Source of the DNA: Fen-1118 sp964491625
Lineage (GTDB): Bacteria; Myxococcota_A; Polyangia; Fen-1088
Direction of reading: 5' to 3'
Assembly (NCBI GenBank): GCA_964491625.1
Contig: CAZBIU010000171.1
Location: forward strand, 1-14,061
Length of the DNA: 14,061 bases
Shown here: positions 6,417-13,389 of the stretch, piece after piece
Position numbering within the stretch: the first letter of the stretch is position 1
Layout of the letters: the number at the start of each line of letters is the position of its first letter
The notes under the pieces: generated by a model
What the model was told of the DNA's origin: nothing
Database searches by the model: none
The model's input: the letters and a program-made list of their open reading frames with translations, nothing else
Made by a program: the position numbers and the translations under genes

Positions 6417-7512
6417 AGATCCACTCCAGGCCGAGTGCCGCCAAGAACGCCGCCGGAGCGAATTGGTACACGTCGAACCCGTACGATGTTCCAGACGATG
6501 AAGTTTCCCCACCAATCGAGATATGGGGTCGGGACAGCTCGATTTGCCCACCCACGGCCATCAGCAGGCAGAACCAACTAGCGATGTGGACCCGCCCTTG
6601 TACGCCGGCGCCCACGGTCATTCCCCAAGCCTGTACCGCGCTTTGTGCGACGTTCCGTCCGGTGCCACTCGCAGACACGCGCTCGACACCAACCGTCAAG
6701 CAAGGCGAAAATCCAAACCAGGAAGATCGAAGCTCGCGGCAACCCCAGAAAGCCGCGCCGATTCGATCAACATCCGCGCCGTACCCGGGGAAGCCAGGCG
6801 CGGGAACGTTCTGGCGCTGCCATGAGGTTCCCTTCACCTGCAACTGCCAGCTCGCGTATTCGAGGCCGAGGGACACTCCGATACCCCGAGCCATCTTCGG
6901 GAGGGGGCCTACACCCAGCTCCAAGACGGGCAACCCCACAAGGGCATGCCACAACCTCTGCGACACTGCCTCCTTCGGCTCTGCCTTGGCGTCGGGCTCG
7001 ACCGCCGACTTGTCCTCGGATTTCGTGCCGCCCGGAGCATGCTCTACCCTGCCAGCGTCGTTCGCTCCTGGTGAGGGATGCGTGTCGGTTCGGTCGGAAT
7101 CCGAGCTCGACGGTTCCGCTCCTCGGGCGGGCGGCAAATTGGGAGGCTGAGATCCGGCACGGCCGAGGGCTGCCTCAGTCGAATGGATCAGCAATCCAAG
7201 CTCCACCGCCGCCGCACCAGCGAGATCCTCGCACGAGTTGGCCTCGATGCTGCGGGTGCCAACGAGGTCACGCACACGCACGACGAGGTCAAGGCGAAAG
7301 CGTCTCTCCATTCGCGTGATGGTTCCCTCGGCGTGTACCTGGCTGTCATGGCGACCGGATCCCACAAGCCTCTGGATCCGGTCGCGCACGTCGCTTTCCT
7401 GTGGACAGCCCGGGGGCGCTTCCCAACGCATGTCGATGCTTGGCTGCGGCTCGGCCGCCGCGGGCGTCGTGACGAGCAGCCCGAGCAGAATCCACCCAAT
7501 CATCAGGCCCAT
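6412..7512 (-). CDS. Secreted outer-membrane-like protein of the polyangial GCP type, function unknown
   Basis: The open frame extends further upstream, but the likely start is ATG 7512 (or 7503). It begins a signal peptide (MGLMIGWILLGLLVTTPAAA) and clears the preceding gene by 34 bases. The mature protein of about 345 residues has three parts. An N-terminal domain contains RWEAPPGCPQESDVRDRIQRL and an SCEDLAGAAAVELGLL segment, a pattern common in Polyangia proteins encoded beside ECF sigma genes. A Ser/Pro/Glu-rich linker follows. The C-terminal region of about 180 residues has alternating hydrophobic strands and ends in LGLEWIL, as in small outer-membrane beta-barrels. No enzymatic motif is recognised. 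Being just upstream of sigma copy 2 and its partner, it may act as an envelope sensor or as a target of that system; this is inference from context. Confidence 0.7.
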   Translation of the reverse strand: MGLMIGWILLGLLVTTPAAAEPQPSIDMRWEAPPGCPQESDVRDRIQRLVGSGRHDSQVHAEGTITRMERRFRLDLVVRVRDLVGTRSIEANSCEDLAGAAAVELGLLIHSTEAALGRAGSQPPNLPPARGAEPSSSDSDRTDTHPSPGANDAGRVEHAPGGTKSEDKSAVEPDAKAEPKEAVSQRLWHALVGLPVLELGVGPLPKMARGIGVSLGLEYASWQLQVKGTSWQRQNVPAPGFPGYGADVDRIGAAFWGCRELRSSWFGFSPCLTVGVERVSASGTGRNVAQSAVQAWGMTVGAGVQGRVHIASWFCLLMAVGGQIELSRPHISIGGETSSSGTSYGFDVYQFAPAAFLAALGLEWIL

Positions 7513-7546
7513 CCCGGTGCCCGACGAGGTCTGGGATCGGCTTCGA

Positions 7547-8317
7547 CTATAAGGTTGCGCGAATGGTGACGTCATCCACGTACACAGTAGACTGAGCAGG
7601 CTGCAAAGCGCTCGCAAGGTTGCCCACGTACCATTGACCCCAGTCGGTATCGTCGCTGACGACATCCGTGAGGTCCAGCACGCGCACTTCGTTCTGGAAC
7701 AAGGCAACCTCGCCGTTGTTGTCTTTTGCGCGCTTCAGGTAGAACACAATGTGAACCCATTCCGCAATCGGAATGGACGGGCCGTCACCGATGGTCTTCT
7801 GGTGCAAGTCATCGTACAGTCGGAGGTTCAGCTCGCCGGTCGGCCCATTGACCAAGGACACATCCCAGAGAAAGTGTTCAGAAGTCGTGTCGGCATTTCC
7901 ACCTTGGAAGTGAAACAGATTCCAGTTGCCCGTGTTGGTCGCCGACGCGAGGATATAGTACCAGGCGCCGTAGTAGGCTTCGGCCGGCAAGACACCCTGC
8001 CGGACGCAGCGGCCCTGGGGGGAAGAACCGGCGTCGGTGCCGGTCAGTACGGTGAACTCCGCCGCAAACTGCCCGGAATGGACCGGTGATGTGACGACTC
8101 GGTAGGACGATGGCGGGAATGAGTAACAGTACCCAGCGACTTCCCGGTAGTCGCAGTCCAATTGGTTCTCAAATCCCGTTGCCCAAGGAAGCGAGATCGG
8201 ATCGGTCGAGATGGGCGGACTGCCGCCCTCAAAGTTGCCCACGGGGCACTTGTATTCGCCGACCACCAGCGGCTGCTTGCACGCACCTAGGCCAACTACC
8301 GCGGTGGCGACGATCAT
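7547..8317 (-). CDS. Lipoprotein with concanavalin/polysaccharide-lyase-like fold
   Basis: Secreted protein of about 256 residues from ATG 8317. The frame is open to 8641, but the upstream part is Arg/Pro-rich and looks non-coding. A lipobox GLGAC places the lipid-bearing Cys at residue 13. The signal peptide from this start is short and lacks a basic n-region, so a non-ATG or upstream start (for example GTG 8428) remains possible. The body (YRVVTSPVHSGQFAAEF, GAWYYI, NWNLFHFQGG, IPIAEWVHIVFYLKRA, and a terminal VYVDDVTIRA) has the strand pattern of jelly-roll proteins such as heparin-lyase-I-like polysaccharide lyases and laminin-G/ConA-like lectins. Whether it is catalytic or only binds sugar cannot be told. 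Its neighbours (GH9, GH54) favour plant or algal polysaccharide work. Confidence 0.68.
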   Translation of the reverse strand: MIVATAVVGLGACKQPLVVGEYKCPVGNFEGGSPPISTDPISLPWATGFENQLDCDYREVAGYCYSFPPSSYRVVTSPVHSGQFAAEFTVLTGTDAGSSPQGRCVRQGVLPAEAYYGAWYYILASATNTGNWNLFHFQGGNADTTSEHFLWDVSLVNGPTGELNLRLYDDLHQKTIGDGPSIPIAEWVHIVFYLKRAKDNNGEVALFQNEVRVLDLTDVVSDDTDWGQWYVGNLASALQPAQSTVYVDDVTIRATL

Positions 8318-8435
8318 CTTGCAGCGCAGAACAAGCGCCCCCGTGGGCCGGGAAGGCCGGCGCGCCCCGGCCCGAGGACGAATGCCATCCTCGTCCTGGG
8401 TGTTCCGCGGTGCCGCGTCAATCTGCACAAAGCAG

Positions 8436-8464
8436 ACTATCGGCCGGCGTATAGTCCTGGTCAA
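8436..8464 (-). promoter_or_regulatory. Candidate housekeeping promoter for the concanavalin-like lipoprotein gene
   Basis: On the minus strand, TTGACC (8464 to 8459), 17 bases, GATAGT (8441 to 8436). The match is five of six to the -35 and four of six to the -10 consensus with ideal spacing. Transcription would start near 8428, about 110 bases before ATG 8317 and almost exactly at an in-frame GTG (8428). Confidence 0.4.
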
Positions 8465-8485
8465 GGGCTCCCACGAAAGCCCTTG
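8462..8485. terminator. Perfect 8-bp stem-loop after the FliL-like gene
   Basis: CAAGGGCT (8462-8469) pairs with AGCCCTTG (8478-8485) around an 8-base loop. It lies about 170 bases downstream of the FliL-like stop and directly upstream of the candidate promoter. There is no T-run on either side, so it is at best an atypical terminator; an operator or processing site is also possible. Confidence 0.3.
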
Positions 8486-8653
8486 CACAAACGTCGCTGG
8501 CGGACGCTGCGTGAGGAGCCGCGCGGGCATGGTCAAGGCCTGCCGGCGATCGCTGTGACGGCCTGCGTGGCGAGGAATCCAGGCAATACGACGGGAGCCA
8601 CCGTCACGGCGAAGAGCCTGGCAACGAAGCTGTCGGAGCAATCGGGTCTGCGC

Positions 8654-9124
8654 TCAGAGACTCAAGAATTCCGTGATCAACACGCGGCGAACGACATGAT
8701 CCGGCAACAGGGATTGAATGCGACCTTGTACCATCTTTTTGAGCAACCCGAGGTCTTCCGAATCGCCGATATCGTTGAGCCTGGTGTCCGCCAGCACGGT
8801 CAAAATGGCCGAGCGAATCTGCGAGGTACGGGACTTGAAGATGTCTCGCCCCTGGGCATCATTGACCTCCACTTCGAAGGTTACCTTGCTTACGTGCTCG
8901 CCCTCGCCTTCCACCTCCGACACCAGAAAAGGATCCAGGACCACGACAGGCCCCACGTCGCCCAGGCCCCCGCCCTCCACCGGCACCGGCCCGGTCGAGG
9001 GGGGCGGAATGGACAACCTGAAGCTGCGGCCGTGCCGGGCAGCCAGCACGCCGACTGCAAGCATGGCAAGAACCAAACTGATGACTTTGATGGACATAGT
9101 CGATGCGACGGACGTGCCCATCAT
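8654..9124 (-). CDS. FliL-family membrane protein
   Basis: Protein of 156 residues with a hydrophobic anchor at about residues 12-29 and a periplasmic domain from about 60 to 156. That domain matches FliL, the protein that surrounds the flagellar stator ring: VVLDPFLVSEV at its start, TSQIRSAILTVLADTRLNDI, then GRIQSLLPDHVVRRVLITEFL at its end. The start ATG 9124 has AGAAAGAG nearby; the alternative MSIKV start at 9097 would drop nine residues. No other flagellar or stator gene is in the window. It follows the Cys-rich lipoprotein gene on the same strand after 129 bases. In relatives without flagella such proteins may serve other envelope motors or stomatin-like roles; that is inference. Confidence 0.8.
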   Translation of the reverse strand: MMGTSVASTMSIKVISLVLAMLAVGVLAARHGRSFRLSIPPPSTGPVPVEGGGLGDVGPVVVLDPFLVSEVEGEGEHVSKVTFEVEVNDAQGRDIFKSRTSQIRSAILTVLADTRLNDIGDSEDLGLLKKMVQGRIQSLLPDHVVRRVLITEFLSL

Positions 9125-9253
9125 CGGCTCTTTCTCGCGAGCAGTTGAACGTCAGACGGGGTCTTTGGGGCCACGGTCGCACGGACAGACCCGCCGGGTC
9201 GAAAAGGATAGGCTTCCTGCCCGCACCTGCGGGTCTGACGGCGCCGAGAGCTG

Positions 9254-11446
9254 CTAGAGTCCGACGGTGGTGGCGGTCGAGGTCGCGGTTGCCGTCGAAT
9301 CTGTGCAGGTATAGGTGTAGGTGCCCGTGCTTGAGCTGTAGACCGAGCTGCACAGATAGGGCGACTTGCAGGCCGAGACAGTGGTGCTCGACGAGCTGGT
9401 CGAGTCGACGCAGCAGCGCTGATTCTTGTCGCCACAGGCCTGGCACGTGTACGTGCTGGTTCCGGTGGTGCTGGAATTGCCCAAGCAGCGGGTTCCGGGG
9501 GCGCCACAATAGTAATAGGAGGTCGAGGTCGTATAGTAGTTCGAGACGCAGCAGGCCTGCCCAAGTCCGCCGCAGCTCGCGGTGGTCCCAGCCGTGCACG
9601 TGCCGGTTGCGACCGAACTAACGTCGCAGACCGCCTTCGTCGTGGTCGTGCTGGTGTCGAGACTGTCGCAATTCGTGCCCGCCCCGACGCACACCGGGCT
9701 GCCGTACGAGCTTCCGCCGTAGCGGGTGACGCAGCAGCCGCCGTTGCAAAGGTTGCCTGGGCAGCACGGCGCAGACGATCCGCTTGGGTTCGGAGTGCCG
9801 CACACGACGCAGAGATTCTGCGAAGTGTTGCACACGGTGTTGGCGCCCGTGCATTTGTAGCCGGCGCAACACGGGTTGCCGGCGGCGCCACAAGCCTGGC
9901 AGGTATTGGTGTTGCTGTTGCACGCCGTTCCCGAGTCGCGGCACGCTCCGCCCGTCGACGAGCTGGAGCAACACGCCTGCCCCGTTGCTCCGCAGAGCTT
10001 GCACTGGTAGTAGTAGTTCGTGGCACTGTTGGAAAGGCACTGCGTGCCAGGATCGCTGCAACTGTTGTTCGAGCAGCACGGCCCATCTTGCTTGCCGCAC
10101 GCCTGGCAGATCGACGTCGAGGTGGTGGTGCTGGTGGTGGTTCCGCACGCGAGGTCGTAACTCGAACAACCGGTCGAGGTCGGGAAGGTGCTGGTGGGAC
10201 AGCACGGCTCGCCCGAGTTGCCGCAGGTGCAGCGTCCGGACTTGCACGAGCCGTAGGTGGTCGTATACCCACTGACTGTGCACGTGGCTCCGTCGGCCAT
10301 GCAGCTACCGTTGAAACAGCATCCGGACGAGCATGCGTTGCCATCGCAGCAAGGCTCGCCAGGCCCGCCACACGCTGCGCACAGGCCGCTCGACGAGGTG
10401 GTGCTGTTGCAAATCGAGCCCGCTACACAGCGACTTGTGCCGTTGGCGCCCGAGCAGCAGGGCTCGCCGGGATTTCCACACGACGAGCAGACCGAGCTGC
10501 GGCACGCGAGGCCGGCCCCGCAGCTCGTCCCACAGCAGGGCTGACCCGAGCCGCCGCAATTGGAGCACTTGCCGCCGCCGCATTGGCCTCCGCCACTGCC
10601 GCCGGTTCCAGTGCTTGACGAGCTACTGCAGTTGCTGCCTTCCGCGATGCAGGTTTCGTTGTAGCAGCAGGCGTTGCCGCTGCACGTGCTGCCAGGGCAG
10701 CAAGGACCGCCAGGCTGACCGCAGGTCGCGCACACGTAGCTCGACGTCGATGTGCTGCACACGAGGTTACTGCCTAGGCACACGTACGAGGTGGACGAGC
10801 TGGAGCTGGTGGGCGTCGTATAGCAGCAGGTGTCGCCAGGATTGTTTCCGCACAACGCGCACACGCCCGACGAGCACTTGGTGCCCGGTGACGTGCACGC
10901 GGTACCCGTGGATACGCTGGTGCTCGTGCTGGTGTTGCAACACGGCTTACCCGGGCCGCCGCACGCCCCCGCATTGCAGCTTCCGCTGGTGCAAGTCCCG
11001 GGCAGGGGCAAGCAGCTGCTGCCGTTGGCAACGCACAGGTTGTAGGCACAGCAGCCGCCGTCCTTGCAGGTGTTGCCGGAGCAACAAAGCTGGCCTGGGC
11101 CACCGCACGCGCTTCCCGAGGTGGTGGTACCGCCGCTGCCGACCTTGCCGCCACTGCCTGAGCCGCCTTTGCCCGCGCCGCCGGTGAGACCAGCGCCACC
11201 GCCACCACTCGAAACACCGCCACTGCCAAGAACACTGCTAGCACCACCCGCGCCTCCGGCACCGGCCCCACTACCGCCATCACCGCTGCCACCGTCACCG
11301 GCGCCGCCGGTTCCACTCTGATCGCCGCTATCGAGGTCCAGGGCTTTGCTTGATCCTTTGCACCCGACCGCGAAGAGGGCGGCGAACGCCACAATCATCG
11401 AACCCGATACCAGAGACAATGGAGAGCGTCTTTTCATTATCGTCAT
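9254..11446 (-). CDS. Giant Cys-rich repeat lipoprotein with 14 CGxxGxxCC units
   Basis: Protein of 730 residues. Start ATG 11446 is supported by AGGAG (complementary to 11454-11458). The signal peptide ends in lipobox AVGC (Cys29). Residues 30-113 are a Gly/Ser spacer. Residues 114-714 hold about 100 cysteines in 14 units that each open with CGxxGxxCC or a close variant. Two unit types alternate irregularly. Most have the pattern CC...C...C...C..C. Units 1, 4, 7 and 12 carry an extra CC (for example CCSGNTCKDGGCCAYNLC), giving eight cysteines. The linkers are Ser/Thr/Tyr-rich. The mature cysteine count is even, consistent with full disulfide pairing. No enzyme motif is seen. The likely role is a disulfide-rich, protease-resistant surface fibre, adhesin or predation-related protein; this is not established. 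Confidence 0.85.
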   Translation of the reverse strand: MTIMKRRSPLSLVSGSMIVAFAALFAVGCKGSSKALDLDSGDQSGTGGAGDGGSGDGGSGAGAGGAGGASSVLGSGGVSSGGGGAGLTGGAGKGGSGSGGKVGSGGTTTSGSACGGPGQLCCSGNTCKDGGCCAYNLCVANGSSCLPLPGTCTSGSCNAGACGGPGKPCCNTSTSTSVSTGTACTSPGTKCSSGVCALCGNNPGDTCCYTTPTSSSSSTSYVCLGSNLVCSTSTSSYVCATCGQPGGPCCPGSTCSGNACCYNETCIAEGSNCSSSSSTGTGGSGGGQCGGGKCSNCGGSGQPCCGTSCGAGLACRSSVCSSCGNPGEPCCSGANGTSRCVAGSICNSTTSSSGLCAACGGPGEPCCDGNACSSGCCFNGSCMADGATCTVSGYTTTYGSCKSGRCTCGNSGEPCCPTSTFPTSTGCSSYDLACGTTTSTTTSTSICQACGKQDGPCCSNNSCSDPGTQCLSNSATNYYYQCKLCGATGQACCSSSSTGGACRDSGTACNSNTNTCQACGAAGNPCCAGYKCTGANTVCNTSQNLCVVCGTPNPSGSSAPCCPGNLCNGGCCVTRYGGSSYGSPVCVGAGTNCDSLDTSTTTTKAVCDVSSVATGTCTAGTTASCGGLGQACCVSNYYTTSTSYYYCGAPGTRCLGNSSTTGTSTYTCQACGDKNQRCCVDSTSSSSTTVSACKSPYLCSSVYSSSTGTYTYTCTDSTATATSTATTVGL
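9305..11107 (-). repeat. Array of 14 disulfide-rich protein repeats
   Basis: The DNA encodes a run of roughly 30-60-residue units from Cys114 to Cys714 of the lipoprotein. Each begins with a CGGPGQPCC-like consensus; the last ones drift to CGDKNQRCC. Spacing between units varies through Ser/Thr-rich insertions, and the nucleotide copies are well diverged. The array is therefore old rather than freshly expanded. Confidence 0.85.
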
Positions 11447-11486
11447 GGGTAAGCTCCTAGCGAAGTGGCTTCATCGAGCCCGCCGC

Positions 11487-11492
11487 ATTATA
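11487..11492 (-). promoter_or_regulatory. -10 box of the Cys-rich lipoprotein gene
   Basis: A perfect TATAAT on the minus strand, 40 bases before ATG 11446, in otherwise GC-rich intergenic DNA. The best upstream hexamer at 17 bases (TTTCAA) is a weak -35. Confidence 0.55.
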
Positions 11493-11555
11493 CGCGCGGA
11501 GCGCAGAATTTGAAATTGTCGTGAGGTCCCCTCCCTACCGCGACAAGTCAACCGG

Positions 11556-11993
11556 TCACTTGGAGTCTGCCGTCCTTCGAGCTTTCGCCTTGCTCTGTTT
11601 CGTTTCGCTCTTGCCCCTGAAATTGAGCGCCACTGCGGCGCGGATGAGATCGCGTAACGCGGCTCCTTCGACCTTGTCGCCTTCGTGGATATCGATGGCA
11701 CGCCTGACATTCCCGTCCAGGCTGGAATTGAATAGGCCCGAAGGGTCCGCAAGCGCGGCCCCCTTGGCAAATGTCATCTTGACGACGTTCTTGTACGTTT
11801 CCCCCGTACATACGATACCGCCGTGGGACCAGACCGGCGTTCCCATCCACTTCCATTCTTCCACGATCTCAGGGTCCGCCGCGTGGATGATTTCGCGAAC
11901 CTTGGCGAGCGCCTTTCCGCGCCAGTCAGCAAGCTGCTTGATCCTCTCGTCGATCAACACCGAGGCGGACTCTGTTGAAATGGGCTTCTTCAT
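11556..11993 (-). CDS. DUF1801 (YdhG/YdeI-like) domain protein
   Basis: Small cytosolic protein of 145 residues. Start ATG 11993 is chosen because GGAG (complementary to 12000-12003) precedes it and because the DUF1801 family begins here; the longer open frame is the antisense-like tail of the gene upstream. It matches DUF1801 in KVREIIHAADPEIVEEWKWM, PVWSHGGIVC and YKNVVKMTFAKGA. The C-terminus is Lys/Arg-rich. The biochemical role of the family is not settled. It is the last gene of a four-gene operon, 14 bases after the DoxX-like gene. Confidence 0.85.
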   Translation of the reverse strand: MKKPISTESASVLIDERIKQLADWRGKALAKVREIIHAADPEIVEEWKWMGTPVWSHGGIVCTGETYKNVVKMTFAKGAALADPSGLFNSSLDGNVRRAIDIHEGDKVEGAALRDLIRAAVALNFRGKSETKQSKAKARRTADSK

Positions 11994-12007
11994 GTCGAGC
12001 TCCAATC

Positions 12008-12391
12008 TTACGTCCACTGTGCTGCGGTGGAAAGCCTTCGCACAAGTCTCCCGTAGGCGACAAGACCGCATACGGCAGCGACCACGAGCCAGTAGATCAT
12101 TTGTCCGTGCTCCGCCCAACCGGAGTAGAGGTGTACGACTGAGAAGAGCAGCATCTCTGATGTTATGTATGCCGCCGCGATGGGAGCCAGGACGGTCAGA
12201 CGCCTATTGAACGCAGGGACAATCAGGCACAGGCTGCAAAGTAGCTCCAGCACGCTCATCGCCAGCCAAACTGTGTGGGGGATTGCGCTTAGCGAAGGCA
12301 CGGTTTGCTCGGAATTGGAAAACTTCCAAATCGCGCCCACGGCCGTATGCAGGGCGAGCAGGATTTGCAGAATCCAGAGGAGAATGGTCAT
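12008..12391 (-). CDS. DoxX-like small integral membrane protein
   Basis: Protein of 127 residues with four predicted hydrophobic segments (about residues 3-22, 39-62, 67-88 and 97-114), as in DoxX/DUF4345-type proteins. A ribosome site AAGGAAGG lies six bases before ATG 12391. That ATG overlaps the TGA of the SRPBCC gene as ATGA, so translation is probably coupled. DoxX-like proteins occur often with SRPBCC and DUF1801 proteins under ArsR-type regulators; the function here is unknown. Confidence 0.8.
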   Translation of the reverse strand: MTILLWILQILLALHTAVGAIWKFSNSEQTVPSLSAIPHTVWLAMSVLELLCSLCLIVPAFNRRLTVLAPIAAAYITSEMLLFSVVHLYSGWAEHGQMIYWLVVAAVCGLVAYGRLVRRLSTAAQWT

Positions 12392-12963
12392 GATTCACCT
12401 TCCTTTGAGAGAGACTGTGTCCAACCAGGGCTTTCGATGCCAAACTGCTTGGCGTATTCGGTATTGAGGCGCTGCCAGTCGAACTTGATCGCTTCGCCGC
12501 CAACAATGCGGCCAATTGGCGCTCCCGCGAGCAACCGGTCAAGGACGTCGAAACAAATGTGCCAGCCGGCGGCACCCCACGAGACAAAGCCGCGATCGAT
12601 GTTGTGCCAGAGCGTAAGGCGCGTGCCACCGCCAACTGCTTCAAGCTCCCAGCGCAATTCGTTGCCGCCCCAACTGAATTCGAGCAGCCTCGGGGCGTCG
12701 GCGCACTTCACGGCGCTGTCAGAAACCTGCGGCGTCGGCGTCCCGACCGTGGAGAGCATCACCGGTCCGATCTTGCCCAGGCTGCGATCGGCGTCGAAGG
12801 GCGCCCATTGGCGCAGCTCGGATGGATCGGTCAGGGCCCGCCAGACCTTGCCGGGAGGATGGCGTAGATTGCGCACAAGTATCAGCGTCCATTTCTCACC
12901 TTCTTTTCGAACCTCGGCCCCGGACGCGGCTCCGGGTCTGTACGTGTCGCGTGGGGCGGTCAT
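12388..12963 (-). CDS. SRPBCC/AHSA1-family protein
   Basis: Protein of 191 residues from ATG 12963, which overlaps the stop of the ArsR-type gene as ATGA; AAAGGA lies seven bases ahead. It carries the START-like helix-grip pattern of the AHSA1 family: LILVRNLRHPPGKVWRALTD, SELRQWAPFDAD, then RLLEFSWGGNELRWEL and GGGTRLTLWHNI. Such proteins bind small hydrophobic ligands or assist chaperones. Pairing with an ArsR-type regulator is a very common arrangement. The long upstream frame (to 13083) lies inside the regulator gene and is not used. Confidence 0.87.
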   Translation of the reverse strand: MTAPRDTYRPGAASGAEVRKEGEKWTLILVRNLRHPPGKVWRALTDPSELRQWAPFDADRSLGKIGPVMLSTVGTPTPQVSDSAVKCADAPRLLEFSWGGNELRWELEAVGGGTRLTLWHNIDRGFVSWGAAGWHICFDVLDRLLAGAPIGRIVGGEAIKFDWQRLNTEYAKQFGIESPGWTQSLSKEGES

Positions 12964-13313
12964 CGGGTTGTTCCTTTCCGCCGGGGTCGGCGATGCAGGT
13001 GATCCTTGCGGGCCATGCGATCGAGGTGTCGTTCCAGCGCGTCGATGTGGAAAGACCAAAGGCGGCGGAACTGCTCCAGCCAAGCGTCCACTTCCACGAG
13101 CGGTTCGGGCCTTACGCGGTAAAGCCGTCGTTGCGCATCAGTCCGGGAATCGACCAGCCCGGCGTCGCGCAGCACGCGCAAATGCTTGGAGACCGACGGC
13201 TGCGACATCCCTAGGCTGTCCTCAATCTCTCCCACCGAGCGCTCCGAAGCGGCCAGCAGGCTGAGGATGGCGCGGCGATTGGGCTCGGCCAGAACGGCAA
13301 AAGCGGACTCCAT
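12960..13313 (-). CDS. ArsR/SmtB-type winged-helix transcriptional regulator
   Basis: Repressor-type protein of 117 residues. The winged helix covers about residues 5-75: LAEPNRRAILSLLAASERSV, the recognition part MSQPSVSKHLRVLRDAGLV, and the wing RRLYRVRPE. The metal-binding CxC motif of metal-sensing ArsR members is missing, so it belongs with the SRPBCC-partnered, non-metal branch. It heads an operon (regulator, SRPBCC, DoxX-like, DUF1801) joined by two ATGA overlaps. An inverted repeat directly before the ATG suggests self-repression. Confidence 0.92.
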   Translation of the reverse strand: MESAFAVLAEPNRRAILSLLAASERSVGEIEDSLGMSQPSVSKHLRVLRDAGLVDSRTDAQRRLYRVRPEPLVEVDAWLEQFRRLWSFHIDALERHLDRMARKDHLHRRPRRKGTTR

Positions 13314-13319
13314 AAGTCA

Positions 13320-13349
13320 TATATGCCTCAAAGGGCATATACCTGTCAA
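13320..13349 (-). promoter_or_regulatory. Promoter and inverted-repeat operator of the ArsR-type operon
   Basis: TATATGCC (13320-13327) and GGCATATA (13334-13341) form a perfect 8-bp inverted repeat with a 6-base centre, ending 7 bases before the ATG. On the minus strand a perfect TTGACA (13349 to 13344) abuts it. The repeat thus fills the space between -35 and -10 and covers the AT-rich -10 area, a good position for repression. No clear ribosome site is present, so a very short leader is likely. Confidence 0.6.
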
Positions 13350-13389
13350 ACCATATTTGAACGCCACCCTGACCCGGTGGGCTTGCAAC

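Larger units (their letters stand above)
8318..8653. other. Intergenic stretch without a convincing gene
   Basis: These 336 bases separate the FliL-like gene from the lipoprotein gene. Open frames exist on both strands, but they are continuations or mirror images of neighbours and are Arg/Pro-rich. What can be supported here is a strong stem-loop (8462-8485) and a candidate minus-strand promoter (8436-8464). Confidence 0.55.

Noticed and set aside
8554..8561. TGTGACGG on the plus strand at 8554-8561, resembling the shared first box
   Set aside because: It lacks GGAAA and GCCACT at the right spacing and no plus-strand gene follows.
8483..9148. 221-codon plus-strand frame opposite the FliL-like gene
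   Set aside because: No ribosome site, no recognisable domain, and it is exactly antisense to a well-supported family member.
9188..9233. Two short hairpins (GACCC/GGGTC and CCCGC/GCGGG) between the Cys-rich and FliL-like genes
   Set aside because: Five-bp stems with tiny loops are expected by chance in DNA this GC-rich and have no T-run.
9121..10371. Long 416-codon minus-strand frame and several plus-strand frames across the Cys-rich gene
   Set aside because: They are Ala/Arg/Pro-rich frame shadows of a repetitive GC-rich coding sequence, lack signal peptide or ribosome site, and the true frame has a lipobox and regular cysteine spacing.
11449..11478. GCCACTTC followed by AGGAG before the Cys-rich gene, resembling the sigma copy 1 leader
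   Set aside because: No GGAAA-type box lies 12 bases upstream of it; a perfect TATAAT nearby explains the promoter better.
13364..13380. Possible terminator hairpin (CCACC/GGTGG) after the L,D-transpeptidase gene
   Set aside because: Only five base pairs, no U-tract after it on the minus strand.
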